This document shows, one piece after another, positions 55,000-64,000 of a DNA stretch of 64,000 bases. Position 1 is the stretch's first letter; the number at the start of each line of letters is the position of its first letter. Under the pieces are notes generated by a model. That model saw only the letters and a list, made by a program, of their open reading frames with translations. It searched no databases and was not told the origin of the DNA. Both the position numbers and the translations under genes were made by a program. Source of the DNA: Acrocarpospora corrugata (GTDB taxonomy: Bacteria > Actinomycetota > Actinomycetes > Streptosporangiales > Streptosporangiaceae); the NCBI RefSeq assembly GCF_009687845.1, contig NZ_BLAD01000035.1:327417-391416 (forward strand), in the 5' to 3' direction.

Positions 55000-55111
55000 G
55001 GCTTGGCCGCGCCGGTGTCTGGACTGAGGAACGCAGGTCGCGGAGCGGCCGGAGTGACGAGGGAAGACACCGGCTAAGGGGCGGCCAAGCCCGCCGATCC
55101 GGAGGATCGGC
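55000..55111. terminator. Long bipartite inverted repeat between convergent genes, plus small hairpin
   Basis: Arms GGCTTGGCCGC (55000-55010) and CCGGTGTCT (55012-55020) pair with AGACACCGG (55065-55073) and GCGGCCAAGCC (55081-55091). A second hairpin GCCGATCC-GGA-GGATCGGC is at 55093-55111. Together they occupy the whole gap between the glycosidase and LAL regulator genes and probably terminate both. Confidence 0.7.
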
Positions 55112-55119
55112 CAATGTCA

Positions 55120-57819
55120 CTATTCAGAGAGCCTCGTCGCCAGGGCGGCGCGGGAAGGGATGGCGAGTTTGGCCAGGATGTTGGTCATGTGGTACTCGAC
55201 GGTCTTCACGCTCAGCATCATCTCCCTGGCGATCTGCTTGTTGCCGAGGCCCGCGACGGCGAGCCTGGCCACCACGTTCTCCTGAGCGGTGAGGCCCTCG
55301 CGCCGGTCCCCGGAAGTCACCGCCGGTGACCGGCCGCAGGCCTTCAGCTCCTGCGCGCACCGCTCCAGGTAGGGGAGCGCGCGCAGCTCATCGAACAGCG
55401 CGTGCGCGACCGTCAGATGAGCGGCGGCCTCGTTGCGCCGCCCGCCCCGCCGCAGGAACGCTCCATACCCGAACTCGGCCCTGGCCCGCTCGAACGGCGT
55501 CTCCGCCCGAGCCGCCCGCTCGAAGGCGGCCCCGGCCTCCGCGCTCTCCCCGCGCGCCGCGTGCAGCGCCGCCTGGGCCCGGTCCAGCGCCGCCAGCGCC
55601 GGCCGCCGCCCCCGCGCCGCCGCGAGCCCGGCATACCGGTCGTGTACGGCCTGCGCCTCCGCCGGCCGCCCGACCCCCGCCAGCGCCTCCACCAGCAGAT
55701 CCGGCCACGGCAGCACGCCAGGCTCGGCGATCCCCGAGGCGTGCCTGATCCGGGTCAGCGGCCACAGCAGCGAGACCACCCGCTCGTGATCCCCCCGCAC
55801 CGCCGCCAGGAACGCGGCCCCCGTGGCCAGATACCCGCCCGCCGCCACGCTCGGCTTCCTGACCTCCCGCAGCCGCGCCTCCGCCCGCGCGAACTCGCCC
55901 CGCGCCGCCAGCGGCCAGGCCAGCAGCGCCTGCACGTACGGCGTCAGCCAGTACTGCCCGCAGTCCTCCTCCAGCGACACCACCAGGGTGCCGTGCGCGA
56001 GCGCGTCGTCCCAGCGGCCCAGCCGCACCTCGGCCTGCGCCAGCAGCGCGGTCGCCAGCAGCCTGGCGCACATCCCGCCGGGCCCGGCCCCGGCCACCAC
56101 CCCGGCCAGATCCGCGTGCGCGCCGGCCAGCTCGCCGCGCCAGGTCCTGATCGCGCCCCGGGCGATCAGCGCGTCCCGCTCCCCGCTGGTCGCGATCGCC
56201 GGATCGGGCAGTTCGCCCAGCTCGCTCCCGCGCCCGGACAGGAAGGCGCTGACCTCGTGCACGTACCCGAGCAGGTCGGTGCCGGGCACCGAGAACGCCC
56301 GCGCCCGCCCGGACCAGGTCAGCGCCGACCCGGCCCGGTCGTGCACCAGGTTCAGCAGCGCCAGCGACCCGGCGATCCGCCCGGCCAGCCCTGGCTCCGC
56401 GTCCGGGTCGCAGTGCCGCCAGGCCGCCTCCAGCAGCGTCAGCGCCCGCTCGTCGTCGCCGGTCGCCTGCGCCAGCGCCCCCGACACGAAGGCCCGCGCG
56501 GCGGGCAGCGCGATCGGCCCGGCCGCGATCTCCGACGCCCGCTGCACCTGGCCGGACTGGAGCAGCGCGTGCACCGCCTCCGCGTGGCACAGCGCCCGCT
56601 CCCGACGCGAGGTGGTGAGCTGGGCCGCGCAGGTCAGATGGTCGGCGGCGCTCTCCCACAGCCCGCCCGCCGCCTGCTCGCGCGCCATCGCGGTCATCTC
56701 GGCGGCCAGGCCGTCGTCGGCGCGCAGCACCGCCCGCATCCGGTGCCGCAGCCGGGTCGCGCCATCGGCCACCAGCTTGGCGGCGTCCCGGTGCAGCCGG
56801 GTCCGGTCGCGCGGGCGCAGGCCCTGGTAGACGGCCGCCCTGGTGAGCGGGTGCGGGAAGGAGACCACCAGGTCACCGGCGGCGAACTGGTGCGCCAGCA
56901 GCTCCAGGTCGACGGCCTCGTCCAGCAGCACGATCGCGTCGGCCGTGCCGGCCAGCCGTTCTGCCTGCCAGAGCGGGCAGGACTCGCCCAGCACACTGGC
57001 CGCCTCGACCAGGGCCCGGGTCTCCGCCCCCAGCTTCGCCAGCCGGTCGGCCACGTCCCCCGCGTACGGCCGGGGGGCCGGCAGCGAGCCCAGCGGGTCG
57101 GCCAGCACCTCGGCCGGAGCCTGGCGGAGCAGCGCTTCGGCGTAGAACGGGTTGCCGCCGGTGTGCGAGCGCAGCCGGGCCAGCGCGGCGGCGCTCAGCG
57201 TCCGCCCGATCCGGCCGGCCAGGTCGCCCAGCTCGGCCGCGCTGAGACCGGTGAGCGTGAGCCGCATCGCGTCGGCCAGCAGCCGGCGCAGGCCTTCCGG
57301 CAGCCGGGCGTCGGACTGGTCCCGGGTCACCACGATGACCAGCACCCGGTCGGCGCGCAGCCGGCGCAGCGCGAAGGTGAGCGCGTGCAGCGAGGCGGCG
57401 TCGGCCCAGTGCGCGTCGTCCACCACGATCGCCACCGGCCCGTGCTCCTGCAGCTCGCCGAGGATCTCCAGCAGCACCCCGCCCGCCTGGATCGGTCCAC
57501 CGTCGGCCGCCGGCCCCGGCCGCCCCGCCGGCGCGAGCAGCTGGGCGGCCACCCCGTACGGCAGGGCGGTCTCCATCTCCTCGCCGCTGGCCGGCAGCAC
57601 GGTGAAGTCCGGCGCCGCCGCCAGCGCGCTGCGGACCAGCGCGGTCTTGCCCATCCCGCACGGGCCCTCGACCAGCACCAGGCGCGGGCTGCCCGCCCGG
57701 GCGAGCGCGAGCTGGGCCGCCAGCTCGGCCCGCTCCTGGACCCGCCCGACGAGCGTCTCCCTCAGGTCAGCGAGGATCGTCACACTCTGTAGGAGCGGGG
57801 CCGGAGGCCGCTGATACAT
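55120..57819 (-). CDS. LAL-type (large ATP-binding LuxR) transcriptional regulator
   Basis: 899 residues. N-terminal AAA/NACHT-like ATPase: Walker A VEGPCGMGKTALVRSAL (~50), Walker B VAIVVDDAHWADAASLHAL, sensor region FALRRLRADRVLVIVVTR. A long helical TPR-like middle follows. The C-terminal LuxR helix-turn-helix is LTAQENVVARLAVAGLGNKQ with VKTVEYHMTNILAKL. It activates catabolic or secondary-metabolic genes in response to a ligand. Start ATG 57819 is 5 bp after the sigma-factor stop, so both form one operon. Confidence 0.88.
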   Translation of the reverse strand: MYQRPPAPLLQSVTILADLRETLVGRVQERAELAAQLALARAGSPRLVLVEGPCGMGKTALVRSALAAAPDFTVLPASGEEMETALPYGVAAQLLAPAGRPGPAADGGPIQAGGVLLEILGELQEHGPVAIVVDDAHWADAASLHALTFALRRLRADRVLVIVVTRDQSDARLPEGLRRLLADAMRLTLTGLSAAELGDLAGRIGRTLSAAALARLRSHTGGNPFYAEALLRQAPAEVLADPLGSLPAPRPYAGDVADRLAKLGAETRALVEAASVLGESCPLWQAERLAGTADAIVLLDEAVDLELLAHQFAAGDLVVSFPHPLTRAAVYQGLRPRDRTRLHRDAAKLVADGATRLRHRMRAVLRADDGLAAEMTAMAREQAAGGLWESAADHLTCAAQLTTSRRERALCHAEAVHALLQSGQVQRASEIAAGPIALPAARAFVSGALAQATGDDERALTLLEAAWRHCDPDAEPGLAGRIAGSLALLNLVHDRAGSALTWSGRARAFSVPGTDLLGYVHEVSAFLSGRGSELGELPDPAIATSGERDALIARGAIRTWRGELAGAHADLAGVVAGAGPGGMCARLLATALLAQAEVRLGRWDDALAHGTLVVSLEEDCGQYWLTPYVQALLAWPLAARGEFARAEARLREVRKPSVAAGGYLATGAAFLAAVRGDHERVVSLLWPLTRIRHASGIAEPGVLPWPDLLVEALAGVGRPAEAQAVHDRYAGLAAARGRRPALAALDRAQAALHAARGESAEAGAAFERAARAETPFERARAEFGYGAFLRRGGRRNEAAAHLTVAHALFDELRALPYLERCAQELKACGRSPAVTSGDRREGLTAQENVVARLAVAGLGNKQIAREMMLSVKTVEYHMTNILAKLAIPSRAALATRLSE

Positions 57820-57824
57820 GGGAT

Positions 57825-58415
57825 TCAGGCTTGCTCTTCCGCCAGTTTGGCGCGCAGCGCCTTCAGGCACCTGGCCCGGGTGGGGCCGATGCTGCCGATC
57901 GGCATGTCCAGACCGGCGGCCACCTCGGCGTAGCTGGGCGTCGGGGTGGCCAGCTGGACCCGGAGCAGGTGACGGCAGCGCCCGGAGAGCTGCTCGAAGG
58001 CGCCCAGCAGCCGCCCCATCCTGGCCTGGTCCAGCACGACCTGCTCGGCTTCCAGCACCAGGCGTTCCGGGGTGCGTTCGTCGGGGTTGGCGTCCAGCAC
58101 GTACGCGTCGGCGGTCGGGGTGATCCGCCCGCCGGTTCTGGCCAGCCTGATCGCCTCCCGCCTGGCGGTGGTGGCCAGCCAGCCGCCGATCCGCTCCGGA
58201 TGCTCGATCCGGTCCAGCTGCTCGGCCAGCTTGAGCCAGGTGGTCTGGCAGGCGTCGGAACGGTCGTGGTGGGACAGGCCGTAACCACCGGTGACGGCCC
58301 AGATCAGCCCGCCGAACCGGGCGACGAGAACGTTCCACGAGGAGGAATCCCCGTTCGCCGCTCCTTTGACCAGGTCGGCGGGATCGCCAGGGTCATTCGG
58401 AACGGTGGCGTCCAT
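57825..58415 (-). CDS. ECF-type RNA polymerase sigma factor
   Basis: 196 residues. Region 2 (SWNVLVARFGGLIWAVTGGYGLS through ACQTTWLKLAEQLDRI and GGWLATTARREAIRLAR) and region 4 (LSGRCRHLLRVQLATPTPSYAEVAAGL, IGPTRARCLKALRAKL). It resembles the soluble sigma-70-like ECFs of actinomycetes that lack an adjacent anti-sigma gene; none is seen here. It is translated just ahead of the LAL regulator, an arrangement that suggests a common input. Confidence 0.85.
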   Translation of the reverse strand: MDATVPNDPGDPADLVKGAANGDSSSWNVLVARFGGLIWAVTGGYGLSHHDRSDACQTTWLKLAEQLDRIEHPERIGGWLATTARREAIRLARTGGRITPTADAYVLDANPDERTPERLVLEAEQVVLDQARMGRLLGAFEQLSGRCRHLLRVQLATPTPSYAEVAAGLDMPIGSIGPTRARCLKALRAKLAEEQA

Positions 58416-58547
58416 GGTGCTCCTTCGGAGGGGCGCGGCAGCACTTCGGGTCGATCCGACAGACGAGATCTAGCATCGATTCGGTTCACGGGAAAGCCGA
58501 TCCACCGCATAGCTGGAACCCCGGCTGCTCCGGCCCGGAGAGCCTGG

Positions 58548-58578
58548 AACCCCTGATTTCCCAAGTGTCACAGGGGTT
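58548..58578. other. Hairpin in the divergent sigma / DUF2637 intergenic region
   Basis: AACCCCTG (58548-58555) and CAGGGGTT (58571-58578) around a 15-nt loop, in the 237-bp gap between the two divergent genes. It could be an operator or an RNA leader structure for the DUF2637 gene. Nothing else is recognised in the gap. Confidence 0.4.
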
Positions 58579-58652
58579 TCGCGCGCGGTTCCGGCGACAT
58601 TCTGGAATGATCGCGTGGATATCCCCGTCGGACATCGAGGAATGACGGACTG

Positions 58653-59879
58653 ATGCCACCTTTAGACCAACTCACCGCCTTCGTCGCCGCCAATCCCGTC
58701 GGAGCGGCCATCCTCGGCGTATTCGCACTGGTCGCCATATTCATCGCGCTCTACGCGCTGCGCGCCCTCTACCGGGCCGGCGCCCGTTTTGTCCGTGAGT
58801 ACGTGGCCGTCCGCCCGGCCGAGGACATCCTCACCATCGTCGCCGCCAGCATCGCCACCGGCGTGTCCGCCCAGGGCATGTGGCGCTTCTCCGGCGACGT
58901 GCTGGGCTTCGACGGCCCGCTCCGGCTGCTGCTCTTCGCCTTCATCGAGGTCGCGGTCATCACCAGCGCCGTCCGGGCCCGCCGCAACATGCGGGAGAAC
59001 TACTCGGCCGGCATCGACGGCATCGCCGTCTGGGCGCTGACCGGGCTCTCGGCCGTGCTGTCCAGCATGGACGCGCGCAGCCTGCCCGAGGCGCTGTTCC
59101 GGCTGGCCGCGCCGCTGGTCGCCGCCTGGCTCTGGGAGCGCGGCATGGCCATCGAACGGCACCGCATCACCGGCCGCGCCCGGATCCACTGGCGGCTCAC
59201 GCCCGAGCGGGCCATGGTCCGCCTCGGCCTGGCCGAGGCCAGTGACCGCACCGCCTCCGAGGTCGACGCGCACCGCCGGCTGACCCGGGTCGCCCTCGCC
59301 GCCAAGCGGGCCCGCGCGCTGCGCGCCGCCGGCGCCTCGGACCGCCGGATGCGCGCCGCGCTGGCCAAGCTGGACCGCGCCATGGACCAGGCGGTGGAGC
59401 ACACCGGGCTGGCCCTCGACCAGTCGCGCCAGGAGGCGCTGCTGTCCCAGATCGGCGCGCTCTACAACACCACCGCGCTGATCGACCTGCACCCGCCGGT
59501 GCCGTGGGAGCCGGAGGAGCCGGCCGCGCCGCCGATGCTCGCCCTGATGGCGCCGGACGACGAGGACGAGCGCCGCGAGACCCGGCAGGAGACGCCGGTC
59601 GACACCCTCCAGCGGGCCACCATGATCCGCACGGCGCGGGCCTACTGGGACGCGCAGATCGAGAACAAGTGGGTGCCCCGGGCCAGCGACATCGCCAGGG
59701 AGACCGGCATCCCGGTGGACACGGCCCGCGAGTACCGGTCGCTGTGGAAGCTCGAGGCCAAGGCGCACGCGCTGATCGAGGCCGCGTACCTGGAGCACGG
59801 CATCGTGGACACCGGGGCGTTCCCGGCGATCCCGCCGTCGGACCGGATCCTGTCGGTCAACGGGGCCGCGGTGAGCTGA
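58653..59879 (+). CDS. DUF2637-like membrane protein with C-terminal DNA-binding-type region
   Basis: 408 residues. A first helix (AAILGVFALVAIFIALYALRAL) and then the DUF2637-type block of three or four helices (LTIVAASIATGVSAQGMW, LRLLLFAFIEVAVITSAVRA, GIAVWALTGLSAVLSSMDA, LFRLAAPLVAAWLWE). A long coiled helical region and a C-terminal winged-helix-like stretch (ARAYWDAQIENKW, ASDIARETGIPVDTAREYRS) follow. Such proteins are common on actinobacterial plasmids, integrative elements and in Spd-like roles; the function here is unknown. ATG 58653. A strong terminator follows. Confidence 0.65.
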   Translation: MPPLDQLTAFVAANPVGAAILGVFALVAIFIALYALRALYRAGARFVREYVAVRPAEDILTIVAASIATGVSAQGMWRFSGDVLGFDGPLRLLLFAFIEVAVITSAVRARRNMRENYSAGIDGIAVWALTGLSAVLSSMDARSLPEALFRLAAPLVAAWLWERGMAIERHRITGRARIHWRLTPERAMVRLGLAEASDRTASEVDAHRRLTRVALAAKRARALRAAGASDRRMRAALAKLDRAMDQAVEHTGLALDQSRQEALLSQIGALYNTTALIDLHPPVPWEPEEPAAPPMLALMAPDDEDERRETRQETPVDTLQRATMIRTARAYWDAQIENKWVPRASDIARETGIPVDTAREYRSLWKLEAKAHALIEAAYLEHGIVDTGAFPAIPPSDRILSVNGAAVS

Positions 59880-59891
59880 ACCACGTTCGAG

Positions 59892-59925
59892 AACAGCCCC
59901 TGACGCGCGCGCGTCAGGGGCTGTT
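59892..59925. terminator. Perfect 34-bp palindromic terminator
   Basis: AACAGCCCCTGACGCGC (59892-59908) is followed without a gap by its exact complement GCGCGTCAGGGGCTGTT (59909-59925) and a short T-rich end. It ends the DUF2637 transcript. Confidence 0.88.
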
Positions 59926-59945
59926 TCATGTTCGGTAACGAATCC

Positions 59946-59992
59946 ATGTCATTACAAAGTCCTGACATATCTCCATTCCGGGCGGCAAGAAT
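59946..59992 (+). promoter_or_regulatory. Importer operator and promoter, near-copy of the iol promoter
   Basis: ATGTCATTACAAA (59946-59958) matches ATGTCATGACAAA at 658-670 in all but one base. A CTGACA -35-like element begins exactly 16 bases after the motif start, as TTGACT does in the iol promoter. TTCCGGG and AGAA(T/C) follow in both. This suggests a shared IolR-type regulator. Confidence 0.6.
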
Positions 59993-60034
59993 CCCTATCA
60001 CTCGGGGGGTTTTCCGTCGGTGAAGGGAGAACCA

Positions 60035-61015
60035 ATGTTCCGACCGAAGCCGTTGGTCATCGCCTGCGCGCTGGCCGTCGCCGCCTGCACCAGCCCCGCG
60101 TCTCCGTCCGGTTCCACGACCACCACCGCCCCGGCCGCCGCTCCCGCCGCGTCCGGGGCCGCGACGTACGCCGTGGTCACCCATGGCGGGGTGGGGGACG
60201 CCTTCTGGGACGTGGTCAAGAACGGCGCGGAGACCGCCGGGACCGAACTCGGGGTCACCGTCACCTACGAAGGAGACGGCGACCCGCAGCGGCAGTCCCA
60301 GCTGATCGACGCCGCGGTGAACAAGAAGGTCAACGGGATCGTGGTCTCGATGGCCAACCCGGACGCGCTGCGCGCCTCCATCCAGGCGGCGGCGCAGGCC
60401 GGGATCCCGGTGATCACCATCAATTCCGGCCAGGACAAGTCCGCCGAGTTCGGCGCGATCACGCACGTCGGCCAGGACGAGCTGGTGGCCGGGCAGGGCG
60501 CGGGCGCCAAGCTGAAGGAGGCCGGGGTCGGCAAGCTCGTCTGCGTCGTGCACGAAGCCGGGAACGTCGGCCTCGAACAGCGGTGCAAGGGCGCGGGGGA
60601 GACCCTGGGCGGGTCGGTGGAGAACCTTCAGGTGGACATCAACAACCTGCAGGAAGCGCAGTCCACCATCCAGTCGAAACTCCAGGCGGACCCGTCGGTG
60701 GACGGGGTGCTGGCGCTGAACCCCGCCGTCGGCGCGGCGGCCGTCGGCGCGGTCAAGGGCGCCGGGTCGGCCGCGAAGGTGGCCACGTTCGACCTCAACG
60801 CGGATGTGATCAAGTCGGTGCAGGCGGGGGAGATCCTGTTCGCCGTCGACCAGCAGCAGTATCTGCAGGGCTACCTGCCGATCGTGCTGCTCAACCTGTA
60901 CAAGACCAACCTGAACGTGGCCGGGGGCGGGCATCCGGTGCTGACCGGGCCCGGCTTCGTGACCAAGGAGAACGCGGCCCAGGTGGCCGAACTCACCGGC
61001 AAGGGCACGCGGTGA
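60035..61015 (+). CDS. Sugar (probably inositol) ABC importer, substrate-binding lipoprotein
   Basis: 326-residue type 1 periplasmic-binding-protein lipoprotein. Signal peptide with lipobox VAAC ([15 protein letters not shown]), Thr/Ala linker, then [46 protein letters not shown] and [21 protein letters not shown] 60035 has GAAGGGAG upstream. The three-gene order binding protein/permease/single ATPase resembles FrcBCA-type or inositol importers, and the promoter matches that of the iol operon. Confidence 0.87.
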   Translation: MFRPKPLVIACALAVAACTSPASPSGSTTTTAPAAAPAASGAATYAVVTHGGVGDAFWDVVKNGAETAGTELGVTVTYEGDGDPQRQSQLIDAAVNKKVNGIVVSMANPDALRASIQAAAQAGIPVITINSGQDKSAEFGAITHVGQDELVAGQGAGAKLKEAGVGKLVCVVHEAGNVGLEQRCKGAGETLGGSVENLQVDINNLQEAQSTIQSKLQADPSVDGVLALNPAVGAAAVGAVKGAGSAAKVATFDLNADVIKSVQAGEILFAVDQQQYLQGYLPIVLLNLYKTNLNVAGGGHPVLTGPGFVTKENAAQVAELTGKGTR

Positions 61016-62046
61016 CCGTAGGTCAGGACGCGGGCGGCCCGGTCCCGGCCGCCCGCGTGCGCGGGATGCTGGCCCGCCCGGAGATCGGCGCGCTGATCGG
61101 CGCGCTCGTCGTGTTCGTCTTCTTCGCCTCGCTGTCGGAGGTGTTCCGGAGCCCCGCCGGGATCGCGAACTGGCTGGATCCGGCCTCCACGCTGGGAATC
61201 ATGGCGGTCGCGGTCGCGGCGCTGATGATCGGCGGCGAGTTCGACCTGTCGGCCGGGGTGATGACCGGTTCGACGGCGATCGTGACCGGGCTGGTCGCGA
61301 CCCGGCTCGGCTGGAACATCTGGCTGGCGATCGGGGTGTCGCTGCTGTTCGCGGTGCTGGTGGGCTTCCTCAACGGATACCTGGTCATGCGGACGGGACT
61401 GCCGAGTTTCATCATCACGCTGGGCAGCTTCCTGATGCTGCAGGGCCTCAACCTGGGGGTCACCAAGCTGCTCACCGGCACGGTCCTGATCCGCGGCCTC
61501 GCCGACGTGCCCGGCTACCACAGCGCGTCGATGGTGTTCGCGTCCACGGTCTCCGTGTTCGGCGGGGCGTTCCGGGTCTCGGTGCTGTGGTGGATCGGGC
61601 TGACCCTCCTGGCCGTGTACGTGCTGCGCCGGACCAGCTTCGGGAACTGGGTGTTCAGCGTCGGCGGGGACGTCAGGGCCGCCAGGAACGTCGGGGTCCC
61701 CGTGGTCCGTACCAAGATCACGCTGTTCGTGACCACCGCCGTGGCGGCCTGGCTGGTCGGCACCATCACGATCCTGCGGCTCACCTCCATCCAGGCCAAC
61801 TCCGGCATCGGCCAGGAACTCATCTACATCGTCGCCGCCGTCATCGGCGGCTGCCTGCTCACCGGCGGGTACGGCTCCGCCGCCGGAGCCACCCTCGGCG
61901 CGCTCATCTTCGGCATGGTGTCCCAGGGCATCGTGTACGTCGGCTGGGACGCCGACTGGTTCAAGTTCTTCCTCGGGGCCATGCTGCTGGTGGCCGTGCT
62001 CACCAACCAGTTCGTCCGCCGGTACGCGGAGGAGGCGAAACGATGA
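61012..62046 (+). CDS. Sugar (probably inositol) ABC importer permease
   Basis: 344-residue BPD_transp_2 permease. [39 protein letters not shown] and [19 protein letters not shown] are the conserved loops. A single permease gene is present, so it likely homodimerises. GTG start overlaps the binding-protein stop; ATGA overlap with the ATPase. Confidence 0.87.
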   Translation: MTVGQDAGGPVPAARVRGMLARPEIGALIGALVVFVFFASLSEVFRSPAGIANWLDPASTLGIMAVAVAALMIGGEFDLSAGVMTGSTAIVTGLVATRLGWNIWLAIGVSLLFAVLVGFLNGYLVMRTGLPSFIITLGSFLMLQGLNLGVTKLLTGTVLIRGLADVPGYHSASMVFASTVSVFGGAFRVSVLWWIGLTLLAVYVLRRTSFGNWVFSVGGDVRAARNVGVPVVRTKITLFVTTAVAAWLVGTITILRLTSIQANSGIGQELIYIVAAVIGGCLLTGGYGSAAGATLGALIFGMVSQGIVYVGWDADWFKFFLGAMLLVAVLTNQFVRRYAEEAKR

Positions 62047-62867
62047 GTCCGCTCCTGGAGGTCCGCGGCATCGGCAAGCGGTTCGGCTCCGTGGTCGCGC
62101 TCGCGGAGGTGTCCACCCAGGTGAGCGCCGGGACGGTGACCTGCGTGCTGGGCGACAACGGCGCGGGCAAATCCACCCTCATCAAGATCCTCTCGGGCGC
62201 GCACCGGCACGACGGCGGCGAGTACCTGATCGACGGCGATCCCGTCCGGCTGAGCAGCCCGAGGGCCGCCCTCGACCTGGGGATCGCCACCGTCTACCAG
62301 GACCTGGCCATGGTCCCGCTGATGCCGGTCTGGCGGAACTTCTTCCTCGGCTCCGAGCCCACCAAAGGCCGGGGACCGCTGCGCCGGCTCGACGTGGCCC
62401 ACGCCAAGGAGGTCACCCGGCGGGAACTGCTCGACATGGGCATCCGCCTCCGCGACCCCGAGCAGCCGGTCGGCACCCTGTCCGGCGGCGAACGCCAGTC
62501 GGTCGCGATCGCGCGGGCCGTGCACTTCGGGGCCCGGGTGCTGATCCTGGACGAGCCGACCTCGGCACTCGGGGTCAAACAGGCGGGGGTGGTGCTGCGA
62601 TACATCGTGCGGGCGCGGCAGCGCGGGCTGGGCGTCATCTTCATCACCCACAACCCGCACCACGCGTACCCGGTCGGGGACCGGTTCCTGGTGCTCAAGC
62701 GCGGGCGCAGCATCGGGGAGTACGGCAAGGCCGACATCACCGTGGAAGAACTCACCCGGCTGATGGCCGGCGGCGCCGAACTGGAGCAACTCGGGCACGA
62801 GCTCGCCGGGTACGGGGACGTGACCGCACTGGACGGGCCCGTAAAGTCGGAGGATGAGCAACCTTGA
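62043..62867 (+). CDS. Sugar (probably inositol) ABC importer ATPase, single domain
   Basis: 274 residues with one ATPase domain. Walker [20 protein letters not shown], signature [16 protein letters not shown], Walker [15 protein letters not shown]-loop [11 protein letters not shown]. Single-domain ATPases of the FrcA type dimerise, in contrast to the two-domain protein of the rhamnose importer. The end overlaps the pirin gene by 14 bp. Confidence 0.88.
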   Translation: MSPLLEVRGIGKRFGSVVALAEVSTQVSAGTVTCVLGDNGAGKSTLIKILSGAHRHDGGEYLIDGDPVRLSSPRAALDLGIATVYQDLAMVPLMPVWRNFFLGSEPTKGRGPLRRLDVAHAKEVTRRELLDMGIRLRDPEQPVGTLSGGERQSVAIARAVHFGARVLILDEPTSALGVKQAGVVLRYIVRARQRGLGVIFITHNPHHAYPVGDRFLVLKRGRSIGEYGKADITVEELTRLMAGGAELEQLGHELAGYGDVTALDGPVKSEDEQP

Positions 62868-63795
62868 GCCGGAGCCCCGGGAGGCCGTGTGCGGCGCGGA
62901 AGGGACCGGCGGGCCGACGTTCCAGATGCTGGCCGGGCGGGAAGTCGTGCTCGGCGGCCCCCGGGGCATGCGGGTCACCCGGACACTGCCCAGCCGGGGC
63001 CGGCGGATGGTCGGCGCCTGGTGCTTCGTCGACGCGTACGGGCCGGAACTGGCGGAGATGCGGGTGCCGCCGCATCCGCACACCGGTCTGCAGACGGTGA
63101 GCTGGCTGGTCGAGGGTGAGGTCCTGCACCGCGACTCGGTGGGCAGCGAGCAACTGATCAAACCCGGCCAGCTGAACCTGATGACCTCCGGGCGGGGCAT
63201 CGGGCATTCCGAGGAATCGGCCTACGGCCGGATCCACGGCGCGCAGCTGTGGGTGGCCCTACCCGGAACCGACCGCGACGTGGCCCCCCATTTCGAGCAC
63301 CACGCCGCCCTGCCCAACCTGACCTGGCCCGACGGAGCCGAAGTAACCGTCATCATGGGCGAACTGGCCGGCCTGACCTCCCCCGCCACCACCTACACTC
63401 CCCTCGTCGCCGCCGAGATCATCCTGACCTCCTCCCTGAGCCTCCCACTCCACCCCGCCTTCGAATACGCCCTCCTCGCCCTCTCCGGCGCAGCCGAGAT
63501 CGAAGGCGGCTCCCTGACCCCCGGACCTCTCCTCTACCTCGGCTCCGGCCACGACGAACTCTCCATCCGCGCCCTCGAACCCGCCCGCCTCCTACTCCTC
63601 GGTGGCGAACCTTTCCAAGAGGAAATCGTCATGTGGTGGAACTTCGTCGGCCGCTCCCACGAGGACATCGTCACGTTCCGCGAGAACTGGGAAGCGGGCC
63701 ACGGCTTCGGCGAGGTCACCGACTTCGACGGCCCCCGCCTGCACGCTCCCGCCCTCCCCGGTACCACCCTCCGCCCACGAGGCCGCGAACGCTGA
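62854..63795 (+). CDS. Pirin-family protein
   Basis: 313-residue bicupin. The metal-binding N-terminal cupin has [19 protein letters not shown] and ..[18 protein letters not shown] followed by [10 protein letters not shown], the pirin signature with two His, one further His and Glu. The C-terminal cupin contains [18 protein letters not shown] and [13 protein letters not shown]. Bacterial pirins have quercetinase activity or bind metabolic enzymes; the role here is unknown. It overlaps the importer ATPase gene by 14 bp, so it is co-transcribed. Confidence 0.88.
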   Translation: MSNLEPEPREAVCGAEGTGGPTFQMLAGREVVLGGPRGMRVTRTLPSRGRRMVGAWCFVDAYGPELAEMRVPPHPHTGLQTVSWLVEGEVLHRDSVGSEQLIKPGQLNLMTSGRGIGHSEESAYGRIHGAQLWVALPGTDRDVAPHFEHHAALPNLTWPDGAEVTVIMGELAGLTSPATTYTPLVAAEIILTSSLSLPLHPAFEYALLALSGAAEIEGGSLTPGPLLYLGSGHDELSIRALEPARLLLLGGEPFQEEIVMWWNFVGRSHEDIVTFRENWEAGHGFGEVTDFDGPRLHAPALPGTTLRPRGRER

Positions 63796-64000
63796 CGCGG
63801 CTTCGGACTCTCGAAGGAACGGCCACGCTGAAGACCAGGCCCACGATCCCGGAGGCCAATGCGATGGCCGGAGGCCACGACCCACGCCGAAAGCGGGGCC
63901 ACAGCCCCGGAAGTCAGTGTGTTGGATGGAAGCCACGACCGCGCCGAAGGCGGGGCCACGGCCGAAGGCCGGAGGGGCGGCCGAGCGCAGCGTCCCAAAG
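63796..64000. repeat. Degenerate tandem repeat after pirin, running to window end
   Basis: Units with GCCACGACC-(C)-CGCCGAAAGCGGGGCCAC recur at 63874 and 63932 (58 bp apart), with weaker copies around 63839 and 63950. No credible gene is seen. Same style of gene-end repeat as at other junctions in the window. Confidence 0.6.

Noticed and set aside
55402..57792. 796-codon open frame on the top strand opposite the LAL regulator
   Set aside because: Arg/Gly/Pro-rich translation without motifs; the opposite strand has Walker and LuxR motifs in order.

Overview
The window is chromosomal DNA from a high-GC actinomycete. Evidence is the strong G/C bias at third codon positions, frequent GTG starts, four-base ATGA/GTGA overlaps in almost every operon, and secreted lipoproteins with actinobacterial-type lipoboxes. 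The gene families fit a Streptosporangiales-like soil organism (Nonomuraea, Streptosporangium and relatives), but that placement is inference. Most of the window is catabolic, with several transport and degradation islands joined end to end.

Layout: (1) 1-648, 3' end of a secreted RCC1-repeat protein. (2) 659-7326, myo-inositol operon iolG-iolE-iolC-aldolase-iolB-iolD behind an IolR-like operator and promoter. (3) 7394-18513, L-rhamnose locus: rhamnulokinase and a LacI regulator read leftwards; a two-NBD sugar ABC importer, mutarotase, isomerase and bifunctional aldolase/dehydrogenase read rightwards. (4) 18820-20745 recQ, with an ISAs1-type element inserted six bases past its stop codon (20752-22148, perfect 10-bp target duplication). 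(5) 22159-24900, a gene graveyard holding remnants of an IS701-type transposase, an HxlR regulator and an APC-type permease, plus one intact secreted collagen-like gene. (6) 24934-37019, a 12-gene leftward operon that encodes every step from tryptophan through kynurenine, 3-hydroxyanthranilate and 2-aminomuconate to pyruvate and acetyl-CoA, with a divergent Lrp/AsnC regulator. (7) 37611-49912, an uncharacterised catabolic island: XRE-cupin regulator, TIGR04076 protein, two related luciferase-like oxidoreductases, a complete oligopeptide-type ABC importer, a DUF885 metallohydrolase fused to an NTF2/SnoaL-like domain, an amidohydrolase and a second SnoaL-like protein. (8) 49981-59925, a broken streptogrisin-like protease/ricin-lectin gene, a ROK regulator divergent from a GH35-like glycosidase, a LAL regulator paired with an ECF-type sigma factor, and a DUF2637 membrane protein. 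(9) 59946-63795, a second sugar ABC importer (single-NBD type) followed by pirin.

Two observations stand out. First, several gene junctions carry degenerate tandem repeats. Inside the iol and kyn operons these never break translational coupling: three junctions are filled by small ORFs (23, 103, 56 and 13 codons) that begin on the upstream gene's stop codon and end on the downstream gene's start codon, and two more junctions expand as in-frame N-terminal extensions of the downstream enzyme. Second, the promoter of the ABC importer near 60 kb is almost a copy of the iol promoter 59 kb away (same operator-like motif, same spacing to the -35 element). This makes that importer the best candidate for the missing inositol transporter.
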